Below, piece by piece: positions 25,355 to 33,670 of a stretch of 64,000 nt of DNA. The position numbers and the translations under genes were made by a program. Source of the DNA: Arthrobacter sp. ov118 (GTDB lineage: Bacteria > Actinomycetota > Actinomycetes > Actinomycetales > Micrococcaceae); the NCBI RefSeq assembly GCF_900116495.1, contig NZ_FPAY01000013.1:33713-97712 (forward strand), given 5' to 3'. How positions within the stretch are numbered: the stretch's first letter is position 1; each line of letters opens with the position of its first letter. The notes under the pieces were generated by a model. The model saw only the letters and a list, made by a program, of their open reading frames with translations. It searched no databases and was not told where the DNA came from.

Positions 25355-26392
25355 ATGACTTCAGCATCGAGTATGGATCCGGCAGCGGCTGCTGCCGACT
25401 CCCCAGCCAGCAGCAGCGCAACCGGCCCCGCCGACCCCGGGCAGGCATCCGAGCCGGGGTCGCGGCCCATTGGCGTCTTCGATTCCGGCGTCGGCGGCCT
25501 CACGGTGGCCCGGTCGATCATCGACCAGCTGCCCAACGAGTCCATCCTGTATGTCGGCGACACCGCGCACGGCCCCTACGGGCCCCTTCCCATCGCCGAA
25601 GTCCGCGCCAACGCCCTCGGTGTCATGGACGAGCTCGTCGACTCCGGCGTGAAGCTGCTCACCATCGCCTGCAACTCCGCCTCAGCCGCCGTGCTCCGCG
25701 ACGCCCGCGAGCGGTACACCGCCCGGTACGGCATTCCCGTGATCGAAGTGATCCAGCCCGCCGTGCGGCGCGCCGTCGCCGCGACCCGGACCGGCCGGGT
25801 GGGCGTGATCGGGACCTCGGCCACGGTGGGTTCGCGCGCCTACGAGGACACCTTCGCGGCAGCCCCGGACCTGGAGATCACGTCCGTGGCCTGCCCCGCC
25901 TTCGTGCCATATGTGGAGGCCGGCATCACCACGGGGCCGGAACTGCTCGCCGTCGCCCGCGAATACCTGGCGCCGCTGATAGCCGCCCGGGTGGACACCG
26001 TGGTGCTTGGCTGCACGCACTACCCGCTCCTGACGGGCGTGCTCTCCTTCGTCCTGGGCGAGGACGTCACGCTGGTATCCAGTGCCGAGGAAACAGCCAA
26101 GGACGTCTACCGGTCGCTGGCTTCCCGCGGGCTTGAGCGAACGGGCGCCGCGGCGCCCGAACACCATTTCATCGCCACCGGGGATGCCGCCGCGTTCGAG
26201 CACCTTGCCCGCCGCTTCCTCGGACCCGAGGTCCTCAGTGTCCGCCACGTGGACCACGTCGCGGCGCAGTATCCCACCGGCAGCCTGGCCCGGATCACCC
26301 CGGAGATGATCGCCGCCGCGCAGGCCGGCGCGGACCGGCCGCGGATCTCCAACTTTGTGGGCGGACCCGCAGGCGGGGGAACACTGCTGTGA
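25355..26392 (+). CDS. murI: Glutamate racemase
   Basis: A 345-residue enzyme supplying D-glutamate for peptidoglycan. The two catalytic cysteines lie in TIACNSASAAVLRDA (near residue 107) and VVLGCTHYPLLTGVL (near 220); PIGVFDSGVGGLTVARSI and YVGDTAHGPYG are typical. The first 38 residues are Ala/Ser/Pro-rich and not part of the fold, so a later start such as ATG 25373 remains possible. A TATCCT at 25340-25345 lies nine bases before ATG 25355. It overlaps the next gene by four bases. Confidence 0.95.
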   Translation: MTSASSMDPAAAAADSPASSSATGPADPGQASEPGSRPIGVFDSGVGGLTVARSIIDQLPNESILYVGDTAHGPYGPLPIAEVRANALGVMDELVDSGVKLLTIACNSASAAVLRDARERYTARYGIPVIEVIQPAVRRAVAATRTGRVGVIGTSATVGSRAYEDTFAAAPDLEITSVACPAFVPYVEAGITTGPELLAVAREYLAPLIAARVDTVVLGCTHYPLLTGVLSFVLGEDVTLVSSAEETAKDVYRSLASRGLERTGAAAPEHHFIATGDAAAFEHLARRFLGPEVLSVRHVDHVAAQYPTGSLARITPEMIAAAQAGADRPRISNFVGGPAGGGTLL

Positions 26393-27186
26393 AGCTGACC
26401 ATCGTGGGCTGCACCGGGTCCTTCCCCGGGCCCGGCTCGCCGGCGTCGTGCTATCTGCTGACCGCCAACGACGGCGAGCGGAACTGGAAGATCGTCCTGG
26501 ACCTCGGCAGCGGGGCGCTTGGCGCCATCCAGCGCTACACCGACCTGGAGGACATTGACGCGATCTTCCTCACCCACCTGCACCCGGACCACTGCATGGA
26601 CCTGTGCGGGCTTCACGTAGCCGTGCGCTGGAAGCCGGGCGGCTGGGGCCGCGGCAGAATCCCCGTCTGGGGGCCGGCCGCCACGGCCGACCGGATGGCC
26701 ACCGCGTACGGCCTGGACCTGGATCCCGGGATGCATGAGGAATTCGACTTCGCCAACTGGTCCGAGCGCAAACCCGTGACGATGGGCCCCTTCACGGTCA
26801 CGCCGTACGCCGTAAACCACCCGGTGGAAGAGGCCTACGCCCTGCGTGTCGAGGTCACAGAACCGGACAAGAACGGCGACCCCGTCGCCCGCGTCCTGAG
26901 CTACTCCGGGGACACAGACTCCTGCAGTGGGCTGGAGGACGCAGCGCGAGATTCCGACCTCTTCCTTTGCGAAGCGGCCTTTGAGGAGGGCCGCGACGAC
27001 GGCATCAAGGACGTGCACCTGACCGGCAAACGGGCGGGCGAGGCCGCCGTCGCCGCCGGGGCGCGGCGGCTGCTGCTGACGCACATTCCGGTCTGGACGT
27101 CTCCCACCACCGTCATGGCCGAGGCCAAGGAAGTCTTCGGCAAGGACGTCGCCGTTGCAGTCGCGGGTGTGCACTACACGGTGTAG
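26389..27186 (+). CDS. Metallo-beta-lactamase-fold hydrolase (RNase Z-like family)
   Basis: A 265-residue protein starting MKLTIVGCTGSFPGPGSPAS. The metal-binding motif HLHPDHCMDLCGLH is near residue 64, with further ligands in PYAVNHPVEEAYALRV, LSYSGDTDSC and LLLTHIPVW. The layout matches cAMP phosphodiesterase/RNase Z-like MBL proteins seen between murI and rph in Actinobacteria. The GTG start overlaps murI (GTGA). The substrate is undetermined; it lacks the long exosite arm of RNase Z, so tRNA processing is doubtful. Confidence 0.9.
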   Translation: MKLTIVGCTGSFPGPGSPASCYLLTANDGERNWKIVLDLGSGALGAIQRYTDLEDIDAIFLTHLHPDHCMDLCGLHVAVRWKPGGWGRGRIPVWGPAATADRMATAYGLDLDPGMHEEFDFANWSERKPVTMGPFTVTPYAVNHPVEEAYALRVEVTEPDKNGDPVARVLSYSGDTDSCSGLEDAARDSDLFLCEAAFEEGRDDGIKDVHLTGKRAGEAAVAAGARRLLLTHIPVWTSPTTVMAEAKEVFGKDVAVAVAGVHYTV

Positions 27187-27216
27187 CCCGCGCCCGGGCA
27201 CCGACGGGCAAGTCGA

Positions 27217-27222
27217 TAAGCT
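27217..27222 (+). promoter_or_regulatory. -10 hexamer of rph
   Basis: TAAGCT lies 6 nt before the ATG at 27229 (leaderless spacing). Confidence 0.65.
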
Positions 27223-27228
27223 AGAGGC

Positions 27229-27987
27229 ATGACTTCCCAAGCTCCTACTGTTCCCGTCCTCCGCGCCGATGGCCGCACCGCCGATCAGCTGCGTCCGATC
27301 AGCATCACCCGCGGCTGGTCCAAGCAGGCCGAGGGATCGGCCCTGATCGAGTTCGGCAACACCCGTGTCTTGTGCACGGCCTCCCTGACAGAGGGTGTCC
27401 CGCGCTGGCTCAAGGGTGAGGGCCGCGGCTGGGTTACCGCCGAATACGCCATGCTCCCGCGGGCCACGAACACCCGTTCCGACCGTGAATCGGTCAAAGG
27501 AAAAATCGGCGGACGCACGCATGAGATCTCCCGGCTGATCGGCCGCTCGCTGCGCTCCATCATCGACACCAAGGCCCTCGGGGAGATCACGATCGTGCTG
27601 GACTGCGATGTCCTGCAGGCTGACGGCGGAACGCGGACCGCGGCCATCACCGGCGCGTACGTGGCGCTGGCAGACGCCATCCGGTTCGCCCGGGAGAAGA
27701 AGATGATTGCCCGGAACGCCGAGCCCCTGATCGACACCATCGCCGCTGTTTCAGTCGGCATCATCGACGGCGTGCCGATGCTCGACCTGCCCTATGTCGA
27801 GGATGTGCGCGCGGAGACGGACATGAACGTCGTGGTGACCGGCTCCGGCAAGTTCGTCGAAGTCCAGGGCACCGCTGAGGGCGCACCCTTCGACCGTGAC
27901 GAACTGAACCAACTGCTGGACCTGGCCCTCCTGGGCACCGAACAGCTCGCGGCCATCCAGCGCGACACCCTGGCGGAAGCCCCGTGA
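27229..27987 (+). CDS. rph: Ribonuclease PH
   Basis: A 252-residue phosphorolytic 3'-5' exoribonuclease that trims tRNA 3' ends. Signature segments are TRGWSKQAEGSALIEFGNTRV, YAMLPRATNTRSDRES, GGRTHEISRLIGRSLRSI and DCDVLQADGGTRTAAITGAY. The length is normal and the arginine clusters for the phosphate site and hexamer contacts are present. It overlaps rdgB by four bases. Rph-rdgB is a standard actinobacterial pair. Confidence 0.97.
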   Translation: MTSQAPTVPVLRADGRTADQLRPISITRGWSKQAEGSALIEFGNTRVLCTASLTEGVPRWLKGEGRGWVTAEYAMLPRATNTRSDRESVKGKIGGRTHEISRLIGRSLRSIIDTKALGEITIVLDCDVLQADGGTRTAAITGAYVALADAIRFAREKKMIARNAEPLIDTIAAVSVGIIDGVPMLDLPYVEDVRAETDMNVVVTGSGKFVEVQGTAEGAPFDRDELNQLLDLALLGTEQLAAIQRDTLAEAP

Positions 27988-28661
27988 CGGAAGCGCCGCT
28001 GGCGGACCAGCCTGACAAGGACGGCGCCGCCCCCCGCTTGGTCCTCGCCACCCACAACAAGGGCAAGCTCCGGGAACTCCGTGAGCTGCTGCGCGGCCAG
28101 GTGCCCGGGCTCGACGTCGACACGCAGGTGGTGGACGCCGGCGCCGTCGGCGCCCCCGACGTCGCCGAGACCGGCGTGACGTTCGCCGAAAACTCGCTCC
28201 TGAAAGCCCGGGCCGTGGCGGAGGCCACCGGGCTGGTGGCGATCGCCGACGACTCCGGGTTGGCCGTGGACGTGCTGGGCGGCGCGCCCGGGATCTTCTC
28301 GGCGCGCTGGTCCGGCCGGCACGGCGACGATGCCGCGAACCTGCAGCTGCTGCTGGCCCAGCTGGCGGACGTGCCAGACGAGTACCGCGGGGCGGCGTTC
28401 GTCTGCGCCGCGGCGCTTGCGGTCCCCGGGGCCGAAGCCGACGGCGGCCGGGAAGTAGTCGAGTACGGGCAGCTGGAAGGGGTGCTCCTGCGGGAGCCGC
28501 GCGGGGAGGGCGGCTTCGGCTACGACCCCGTCCTGCAACCGAGCGGGCTGGACCGCAGCTGCGCCGAGCTCAGCTCCGAGGAGAAGAACGCCATCAGCCA
28601 CCGGGGACATGCGTTCCGGGCGCTCCTGCCGGCCATCGTCGAGGCCTTGGCCGGACGGTAG
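27984..28661 (+). CDS. rdgB: dITP/XTP pyrophosphatase, RdgB/HAM1 family
   Basis: A 225-residue enzyme that removes inosine and xanthosine triphosphates from the nucleotide pool. It has the N-terminal LVLATHNKGKLRELRELL, the catalytic VAIADDSGLAVDVLGGAPG with ARWSGRHGDDAANLQLL, and EGGFGYDPVLQP. A GTG start at 27984 overlaps rph. A perfect terminator hairpin follows at 28699-28739, so the run that began at clpS or rph ends here. Confidence 0.96.
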   Translation: MTEAPLADQPDKDGAAPRLVLATHNKGKLRELRELLRGQVPGLDVDTQVVDAGAVGAPDVAETGVTFAENSLLKARAVAEATGLVAIADDSGLAVDVLGGAPGIFSARWSGRHGDDAANLQLLLAQLADVPDEYRGAAFVCAAALAVPGAEADGGREVVEYGQLEGVLLREPRGEGGFGYDPVLQPSGLDRSCAELSSEEKNAISHRGHAFRALLPAIVEALAGR

Positions 28662-28698
28662 CCCTGCGGCCGCGGCAGCTGCCGCGGATCTTGTTTTA

Positions 28699-28739
28699 AA
28701 CAACGAAGGCGCCCCACAGCGTGGGGCGCCTTCGTTGTT
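28699..28739. terminator. Bidirectional hairpin between rdgB and the DedA gene
   Basis: Perfect arms of 19 nt (28699-28717 and 28721-28739) surround a 3-nt loop. A-rich sequence precedes and TTGTTG follows, serving the two convergent genes. Confidence 0.9.
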
Positions 28740-28746
28740 GAGGGCG

Positions 28747-29529
28747 TCAGGGGGTCCGGCGCTCTTCTTCGGGCCTGTGCTCTTCGATGAACTCGTCCAC
28801 GGCGTCCGTGCCGTACTTCCCGGCCTGCCGTTTGGCAATGGTTCCACGGATGACTTCGATGGCGACCGGGATCACCGAAATCAGCACGATGACGATGAAG
28901 ATAACGTCCAGGTTGTCCCGGACCCACGGCACCGTGTCGCCGAGCAGGTACCCCAGCAGCGTGACGCCGCCGCCCCACAGCACCGCACCGATCACGTTGT
29001 AGGTAAAGAACTTGCGCTTGCTCATCTCCGCGACGCCGGCAATCACCGGGACAAAGGTGCGGATGATCGGCACGAAGCGGGCCAGGATCAGCGACTTGCC
29101 GCCGTGCTTTTCGAAGAAGGCATGGGCGCTTTCCACGTTTTCGTGCTTGAACAGCCTGGAATTAGGCCTCTTGAACAGGGCAGGTCCGGCCTTGGACCCA
29201 ATCAGGAAGCCCACCTGGTTGCCGATAATCGCGGCGACGATGATGAGCGCGGTCAGGACCAGAATGTTGACCTGGATGGTGCCGGTGGCCACAAGCAGCC
29301 CGGCCGTGAACAGCATGGAATCGCCGGGCAGGAAGAAGCCCACCAACAGCCCGGTTTCGGCGAAGATGATGCCGCAGACCAGCAGGACCACCCACGGCGC
29401 GAAGACCGGATTAGCCAGGAAGACCTGCGGGTTGAGCCAGTCGGGCAGGAAGGAGGCCAGATGCGGCTGCACGGGGCCGGCGCCGCCAAGGGCGGACACG
29501 GCGAGGTCGCTGATTGCTATTACGTTCAC
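28747..29529 (-). CDS. DedA family membrane protein
   Basis: A 260-residue protein with the DedA/SNARE-associated pattern: PWVVLLVCGIIFAETGLLVG, FFLPGDSMLFTAGLL and the reentrant GKSLILARFVPIIRTFVPVIAG. The family comprises lipid-carrier transporters (undecaprenyl phosphate, phosphatidylethanolamine) and supports envelope integrity. The GTG at 29529 lies 6 nt after a TACCCT hexamer. The C terminus is charged and cytoplasmic. Substrate undetermined. Confidence 0.95.
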   Translation of the reverse strand: MNVIAISDLAVSALGGAGPVQPHLASFLPDWLNPQVFLANPVFAPWVVLLVCGIIFAETGLLVGFFLPGDSMLFTAGLLVATGTIQVNILVLTALIIVAAIIGNQVGFLIGSKAGPALFKRPNSRLFKHENVESAHAFFEKHGGKSLILARFVPIIRTFVPVIAGVAEMSKRKFFTYNVIGAVLWGGGVTLLGYLLGDTVPWVRDNLDVIFIVIVLISVIPVAIEVIRGTIAKRQAGKYGTDAVDEFIEEHRPEEERRTP

Positions 29530-29535
29530 CCATTA

Positions 29536-29541
29536 AGGGTA
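29536..29541 (-). promoter_or_regulatory. -10 hexamer of the DedA gene
   Basis: TACCCT on the minus strand lies 6 nt before the GTG at 29529. Confidence 0.6.
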
Positions 29542-29619
29542 CTTGACGGGCCCGGACCAGCCGGCGGGCGCGGCCGGCGGCGGGGGGAGACAGCGTCCGG
29601 GTGGGCCGCCGGCGGACGG

Positions 29620-29625
29620 TAAAGT
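29620..29625 (+). promoter_or_regulatory. -10 hexamer of the exonuclease-BRCT gene
   Basis: TAAAGT lies 7 nt before the GTG at 29633. Confidence 0.6.
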
Positions 29626-29632
29626 TGAGCGA

Positions 29633-30646
29633 GTGGGTTTGGACTTTACGGCGATCGATTTTGAGACCGCGAACGGCTTCCGCGGTTCACCGTGCGCCGT
29701 TGGCCTGAGCAAGGTCCGCGGCGGTGTCGTCGTCGAGGAGGCGTCCTGGCTCATGCGGCCGCCGGAAAACTACGACACGTTCGACCACCACAACGTCCGG
29801 ATCCATGGCATCCGCCCGGACCAGGTGGCGGGCCTGCCGCGCTTCGGCGAGCTTTTCCCTGAGATCGGCGCCTTCATCGGCGGGGACGTGCTGGCCGCCC
29901 ACAACGCGGCGTTCGACCTCGGCGTGATCCGTTCAGGCCTGGAAGTGTCGGGGCTACCCGGTCCGGCCTACGACTACGTCTGCACGGTGATGCTGTCCCG
30001 GCGCTGCTACTCGCTGGTGTCCAATTCGCTGCCCTACGCCGCGGAAGAGGCCGGCGTGCCGTTGGTCAACCACCACGATGCCGCCGAGGACGCCCGTGCC
30101 TGTGCCGGCATCCTGATCGACATCGCCCGCCGCAACGGGGCGGCGAGCATTGCCGAACTCCATCTGTCCCTCGGCTTGGCCGTTTCGCACCAGCCGGCCT
30201 TCGATCCCCGGCTGGACCCGTTGTCCAAAGCCACCGTGGCCGCGCTGGACGCGCTCGCCGGGGGAACGGCCACGCCCTCGCGCCGGCCGTTCGTTTCAGG
30301 GTGGCCTGAGGAAGGGCCCAACCCCGAGCCCAGCGCCGCCGCCAGCCCCGGCCACCCGCTGTTCGGCCAGACCGTCGTGTTTACCGGCGAGCTGGCGATA
30401 CCGCGCACAGAAGCCAAGGTCCGCTCCGCCGAGCTGGGTGCGCGGCCCGAAAGCCGGGTCACGGCCCGCACCACCGTCCTGGTGGTGGGTGACGGCTTTG
30501 TGGCCGCGGACCTACGCTCTGGCCGGCTCACAGGCAAGGCCCGCCGTGTCCTGGAACTGCACGAACGCGGGCAACGGATCGAGGTCCTGTCCGAGGGGGA
30601 ATTCCTCCAGATGGTCGGCGGCCACGTGGTGGCTGCCTCGGCCTGA
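29633..30646 (+). CDS. DnaQ-like 3'-5' exonuclease with C-terminal BRCT domain
   Basis: A 337-residue protein. Exonuclease domain (residues about 1-165): DFTAIDFETANG gives the first DE pair of the DEDDh site, GGDVLAAHNAAFDLGVI the second Asp, and NHHDAAEDARACAGIL the final His and Asp. After a linker, residues about 240-320 form a BRCT domain (HPLFGQTVVFTGELAIPRTE, TTVLVVGDGFV). This is the architecture of exonucleases resembling the DNA polymerase III epsilon subunit in high-GC Gram-positives. The BRCT part may bind DNA ends or a repair partner. GTG 29633 is set by the leaderless -10; a 90-base upstream extension is unlikely. Confidence 0.9.
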   Translation: MGLDFTAIDFETANGFRGSPCAVGLSKVRGGVVVEEASWLMRPPENYDTFDHHNVRIHGIRPDQVAGLPRFGELFPEIGAFIGGDVLAAHNAAFDLGVIRSGLEVSGLPGPAYDYVCTVMLSRRCYSLVSNSLPYAAEEAGVPLVNHHDAAEDARACAGILIDIARRNGAASIAELHLSLGLAVSHQPAFDPRLDPLSKATVAALDALAGGTATPSRRPFVSGWPEEGPNPEPSAAASPGHPLFGQTVVFTGELAIPRTEAKVRSAELGARPESRVTARTTVLVVGDGFVAADLRSGRLTGKARRVLELHERGQRIEVLSEGEFLQMVGGHVVAASA

Positions 30647-30716
30647 GCATGCAGGCGGGGCCGCAGGGGGCGGTCACATGGCGCAACAATCATTCCAACC
30701 GCGGGGCGCCGCTCCC

Positions 30717-30722
30717 TAGTCT
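30717..30722 (+). promoter_or_regulatory. -10 hexamer of the DUF4395 gene
   Basis: TAGTCT lies 6 nt before the ATG at 30729, so the promoter of the interrupted gene looks intact. Confidence 0.6.
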
Positions 30723-30728
30723 TGGCCC

Positions 30729-31274
30729 ATGAGGCCTTGGCACATGAGCACACCGGATCCGAAGGCTCCCGCGGCGCCGGAGAGGGGAATCGACTGGCGC
30801 AGGGTGTTCGCATTCCCCAACCCGGTGAACTAGTACTCCGCCCGCATCACTGCTGCCCTGGTGGTGGTGCTCGCCGCAGTGACCCTGCTGACCGGGTTCG
30901 GCTGGGGGCTTGCCATCATCGCGGCTGGGTTCTGGCTGCGCGTACTGTTCGGCCCGCGGATCTCGCCCCTGGCCCGGCTCTCCGTCAAGGTCCTGACGCC
31001 TTGGCTCGGACGGACCCGGCTGGTTCCCGGCCCGCCCAAGCGATTCGCCCAGGGCATCGGCGCCGCCGTGTCGACGGCCGCTGCGTTGCTGCTGGCCGCC
31101 GGCGTCGCCCCGGCGGCATGGGTCTTGCTGGCAGTACTGATTGCGGCGGCCTCGCTGGAGGCATTCGCCGGGTTCTGCCTCGGCTGCAGCATCTTCGGCT
31201 TCCTGCAGCGCCGCGGACTCATCCCGGAGGACGTCTGCGAGGCCTGCAACAACATCACGCTCCCGCGCGCCTGA
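30729..31274 (+). pseudogene. DUF4395 membrane protein interrupted by an in-frame TAG
   Basis: From ATG 30729 the frame reads MRPWHMSTPDPKAPAAPERG and then IDWRRVFAFPNPVN, stops at TAG 30831-30833, and continues in the same frame as YSARITAALVVVLAAVTLLTG to TGA 31272. DUF4395 proteins commonly read FPNPVNE at this place, so one G-to-T change of GAG explains the stop. Downstream, four membrane helices and the conserved FCLGCSIFGFL are intact. Either the gene is inactivated, or the sequence has an error, or a shorter protein is made from GTG 30861. The promoter looks intact (TAGTCT). Confidence 0.8.
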
Positions 31275-31282
31275 ACCTGCGC

Positions 31283-31313
31283 GGTGATCTAAAACGCGGG
31301 TGATCTTAAACGC
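31283..31313. repeat. 15-bp direct repeat, two copies
   Basis: GGTGATCTAAAACGC (31283-31297) is repeated at 31299-31313 with one change, in the 47-bp gap between the DUF4395 and ADP-ribosylglycohydrolase stop codons. Confidence 0.65.
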
Positions 31314-31321
31314 CGTTGGTT

Positions 31322-32500
31322 TTAGACGCCGGTGACGGCCGCCAGCCTCGATGCCATGCCCCGGATGACCTCCGGCGCTTCCAGCGCGGCCAGCCAGCCG
31401 GCCGGAAGGCACTGCTCGCCGTAGTACGCGCCCAGGATGTTCCCGGCGATCGACGCCGTTGAGTCACTGTCCCCGCTGTGGTTCACCGCGACCGCGATCG
31501 CCGCGCGGAAGTGCGCCTCAGCGGCGTCGGCCGCCGTCGTCCCTGTTTCTGTCCCGGTTCCCGGGGCGGTGGCCAGCACGGCGTAGAGTGCGACGGCGAG
31601 GGCCTCCTCGGCGACCCACCCCTCGCCGAGTTCGCTGACCAGGGCTTCAGAGCTGAGCCTGTCGCCCGCCAGCCGCAGGGCCGACTCCAGCCGGGCCATC
31701 ACGTCAGGATCCGGGTCTTCGCCCTTGCGCAGGACGCCGCCGCGGAGGTGCCCCAGCGCCGATTCCGCTGCTTCGCGCGGCCCGAGTCCGGAAGCCAGGG
31801 CATGGATGACCAGACTGAAGACGCCGGCGCTTTGCCGCGCCGCGGGGTGCCCGTGGGTCAGGGAGGCGGCGTCGGCACTGAGCTTGTAGACCGTTTCTGG
31901 CGCGAGGTGGGGAATCAGGCCGAACGGGGCCGAGCGCATCACTGTGCCGCAGCCCTTTGAATCGGGATTGACCGGACGGTACACGGTACCCATCTCGCCC
32001 GTGGCGAGTCCGCTCAGGCACGCGTTGCCGGGCGCCCGGCGGTTTTTGAGGACGTCCTGGCCGTCGATCCAACGCGGCGGCTGAACCGGGGCCGACGGCG
32101 GCACGGCAACGCCCTGCGTGCCGAGCCAGCGCAGGTACGCCAGCCACACGCACGCGTTAATGTCGGCCGCCACGCCGTCGTTGGCCCACTCCAGGGCCTC
32201 GAGCAGGCCGTCGGCGGTGTACAGCGTCATTTGCGTGTCGTCTGAAAAGTGGCTGCCGGGGCCAAGCGCGGAAAAGTCCTGCAGGCCCGCGGGGCCGAAC
32301 CGGGCACGGATCGCGGAAATGTCGTCGAACTCGACGGCGTAGCCGAGCGAATCGCCGAGCGCACCGCCGAGCAGGCAGCCGTGGATCCGCGAGCCGTGCT
32401 CCGGCGCGGAGGCTGGCTTCGAGGCGGGGGCCGAAGCGGGGGAGTGCGGCGGGCCGGGTACTGGGGCAGGTGCGGGAGTGGTCCCGGGCTCGGTGCTCAT
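31322..32500 (-). CDS. ADP-ribosylglycohydrolase family protein
   Basis: A 392-residue protein. A Pro/Ala-rich N terminus of about 35 residues is followed by the DraG/ARH fold: IHGCLLGGALGDSLGYAVEF, then HFSDDTQMTLYTADGLLE (first metal site), KGCGTVMRSAPFGLIP, LTHGHPAARQSAGVFSLVIH, and VNHSGDSDSTASIAGNILGA (second metal site). These bind two Mg ions and remove ADP-ribose from proteins or small molecules. ATG 32500 lies 7 nt after a TAAATT hexamer. No DraT-like transferase is adjacent. Confidence 0.94.
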   Translation of the reverse strand: MSTEPGTTPAPAPVPGPPHSPASAPASKPASAPEHGSRIHGCLLGGALGDSLGYAVEFDDISAIRARFGPAGLQDFSALGPGSHFSDDTQMTLYTADGLLEALEWANDGVAADINACVWLAYLRWLGTQGVAVPPSAPVQPPRWIDGQDVLKNRRAPGNACLSGLATGEMGTVYRPVNPDSKGCGTVMRSAPFGLIPHLAPETVYKLSADAASLTHGHPAARQSAGVFSLVIHALASGLGPREAAESALGHLRGGVLRKGEDPDPDVMARLESALRLAGDRLSSEALVSELGEGWVAEEALAVALYAVLATAPGTGTETGTTAADAAEAHFRAAIAVAVNHSGDSDSTASIAGNILGAYYGEQCLPAGWLAALEAPEVIRGMASRLAAVTGV

Positions 32501-32507
32501 GTCCCCA

Positions 32508-32513
32508 AATTTA
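32508..32513 (-). promoter_or_regulatory. -10 hexamer of the ADP-ribosylglycohydrolase gene
   Basis: TAAATT on the minus strand lies 7 nt before the ATG at 32500. Confidence 0.6.
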
Positions 32514-32524
32514 CCGGCACCGCC

Positions 32525-32623
32525 GCGCACCGCCCAATGAGGCCCACCGGTGCCGCACTGCCCACTGAGGCCCACCGGTGCCGCACTGCCCGATGCGCAC
32601 TGCCCAATGCGGCCCGGCCGGTG
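32525..32623. repeat. 28-bp tandem repeat, about three copies
   Basis: Imperfect units of the type GCCGCACTGCCCA(A/C)TGAGG followed by CCCACCGGT repeat across the divergent gap between the ADP-ribosylglycohydrolase and DUF202 genes; the last copy is diverged and carries an internal duplication. Confidence 0.75.
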
Positions 32624-32738
32624 TCCAACGCCGGTAGGGTGCTGTTAGGACCCGTCCGGGGGTCAGTCCGGCGATCAGGCAAGGTAGCCGCACAGCGATG
32701 CCTCGGCCGGGCCAGATGAGCCCAGCAAGAGGAAACGA

Positions 32739-33095
32739 ATGCGCGAACCAGTGTGGCGGAAGACCGGGAGCACGCCCGATTACAGATTTTCTTTGGCCAA
32801 CGAGCGGACGTTCCTGGCCTGGATCCGCACGTCCTTGGCCCTGATCGCGGGCGCACTGGCGATTGACCAGCTGGCCCCGGAGATCGCGCCCGCACCGGTG
32901 CGGATTGTGCTGTGCGTGATCCTCGCGTTCCTGGGCGCGGGCCTGGCCGCCCTGTCCTACCGCCGGTGGGGGCTCATGGAGGCAGCGATGCGCAATAACC
33001 AGGAGCTGCCGTTCTCCGGCGTGATGTTGGTCATGACGATCGGCGTTGCGGCCGCGGCCCTCGTATTCGCCATCCTGATCCTGGTGGCGCGGTGA
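32739..33095 (+). CDS. DUF202 family membrane protein (YidH-like)
   Basis: A 118-residue protein with three helices. The conserved N-terminal signature DYRFSLANERTFLAWIRTSLALIAGALAI matches DUF202, followed by VLCVILAFLGAGLAALSYRRW and VMLVMTIGVAAAALVFAILI. AAGAGGAAACGA before ATG 32739 is the ribosome-binding site. The stop overlaps the GTG of a second DUF202 gene by four bases. Members are small inner-membrane proteins; a role is not established. Confidence 0.93.
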   Translation: MREPVWRKTGSTPDYRFSLANERTFLAWIRTSLALIAGALAIDQLAPEIAPAPVRIVLCVILAFLGAGLAALSYRRWGLMEAAMRNNQELPFSGVMLVMTIGVAAAALVFAILILVAR

Positions 33096-33430
33096 TTCCG
33101 GGTGCGGCCCGGGATCCCGGGCTGCAGCCAGAGCGGACCTCCCTGTCCTGGCGCCGGACCCTGCTGGCATTGATCGTTGCGGACCTGCTGATCTGGCGCA
33201 GCTGGGCGCTCGCGGCATCCCGCAGCGTCCCCGGCCCTGTTGACTACCTGGGGATCTGTGCGCTCGTCGCTATGGCCGCCACCCTGGTGCTTGGCGTGTG
33301 CGTGCTGGCCCGGGGGCGGGAGCTCCGCCGCTCCAACTCCGCGCCGCCGGCGGCGCTCCTGCGCTGGGCCGCCGGCGCCGTCGTCGCCCTCGCCGCCAGC
33401 GCCGTGGCCGCGGTGGGCCTCGGGCACTGA
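33092..33430 (+). CDS. DUF202 family membrane protein, second copy
   Basis: A 112-residue protein with the shorter family signature PERTSLSWRRTLLALIVADL and three helices (YLGICALVAMAATLVLGVCV, WAAGAVVALAASAVAAVGLG). GTG 33092 overlaps the preceding stop. Two adjacent unequal DUF202 genes are common in actinobacteria and may form a heteromer (inference). A tandem repeat array starts at its stop codon. Confidence 0.9.
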   Translation: MIPGAARDPGLQPERTSLSWRRTLLALIVADLLIWRSWALAASRSVPGPVDYLGICALVAMAATLVLGVCVLARGRELRRSNSAPPAALLRWAAGAVVALAASAVAAVGLGH

Positions 33431-33512
33431 GGAAGGCGGGCACTGAGCGGCCCCGCGCTGAAGGCGTGCGCTGAAGGCGTGCAGTGAAGGCGGGCACTGA
33501 GCGGGCCCGCAG
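33423..33512. repeat. 13-bp tandem repeat array that starts at a stop codon
   Basis: GGGCACTGA at the end of the DUF202 gene recurs at 33438 and 33492, with CTGAAGGCGTGCG-type units between. The array begins at the stop codon of the coding frame. Confidence 0.7.
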
Positions 33513-33670
33513 GGGGAACCCAGCCAACATCCAGACGGCGCTGACAGACTGCGGGCGGACCATTCTCCGGGCGGGCCGCGGCCGCGCCCGGACCACGACC
33601 CGGCGGCGGCCAGCGACGGCGCCAAATTCAGCCCCAGGGTGCGCTGCCACCAGCAAAGGAAATCCTGACC

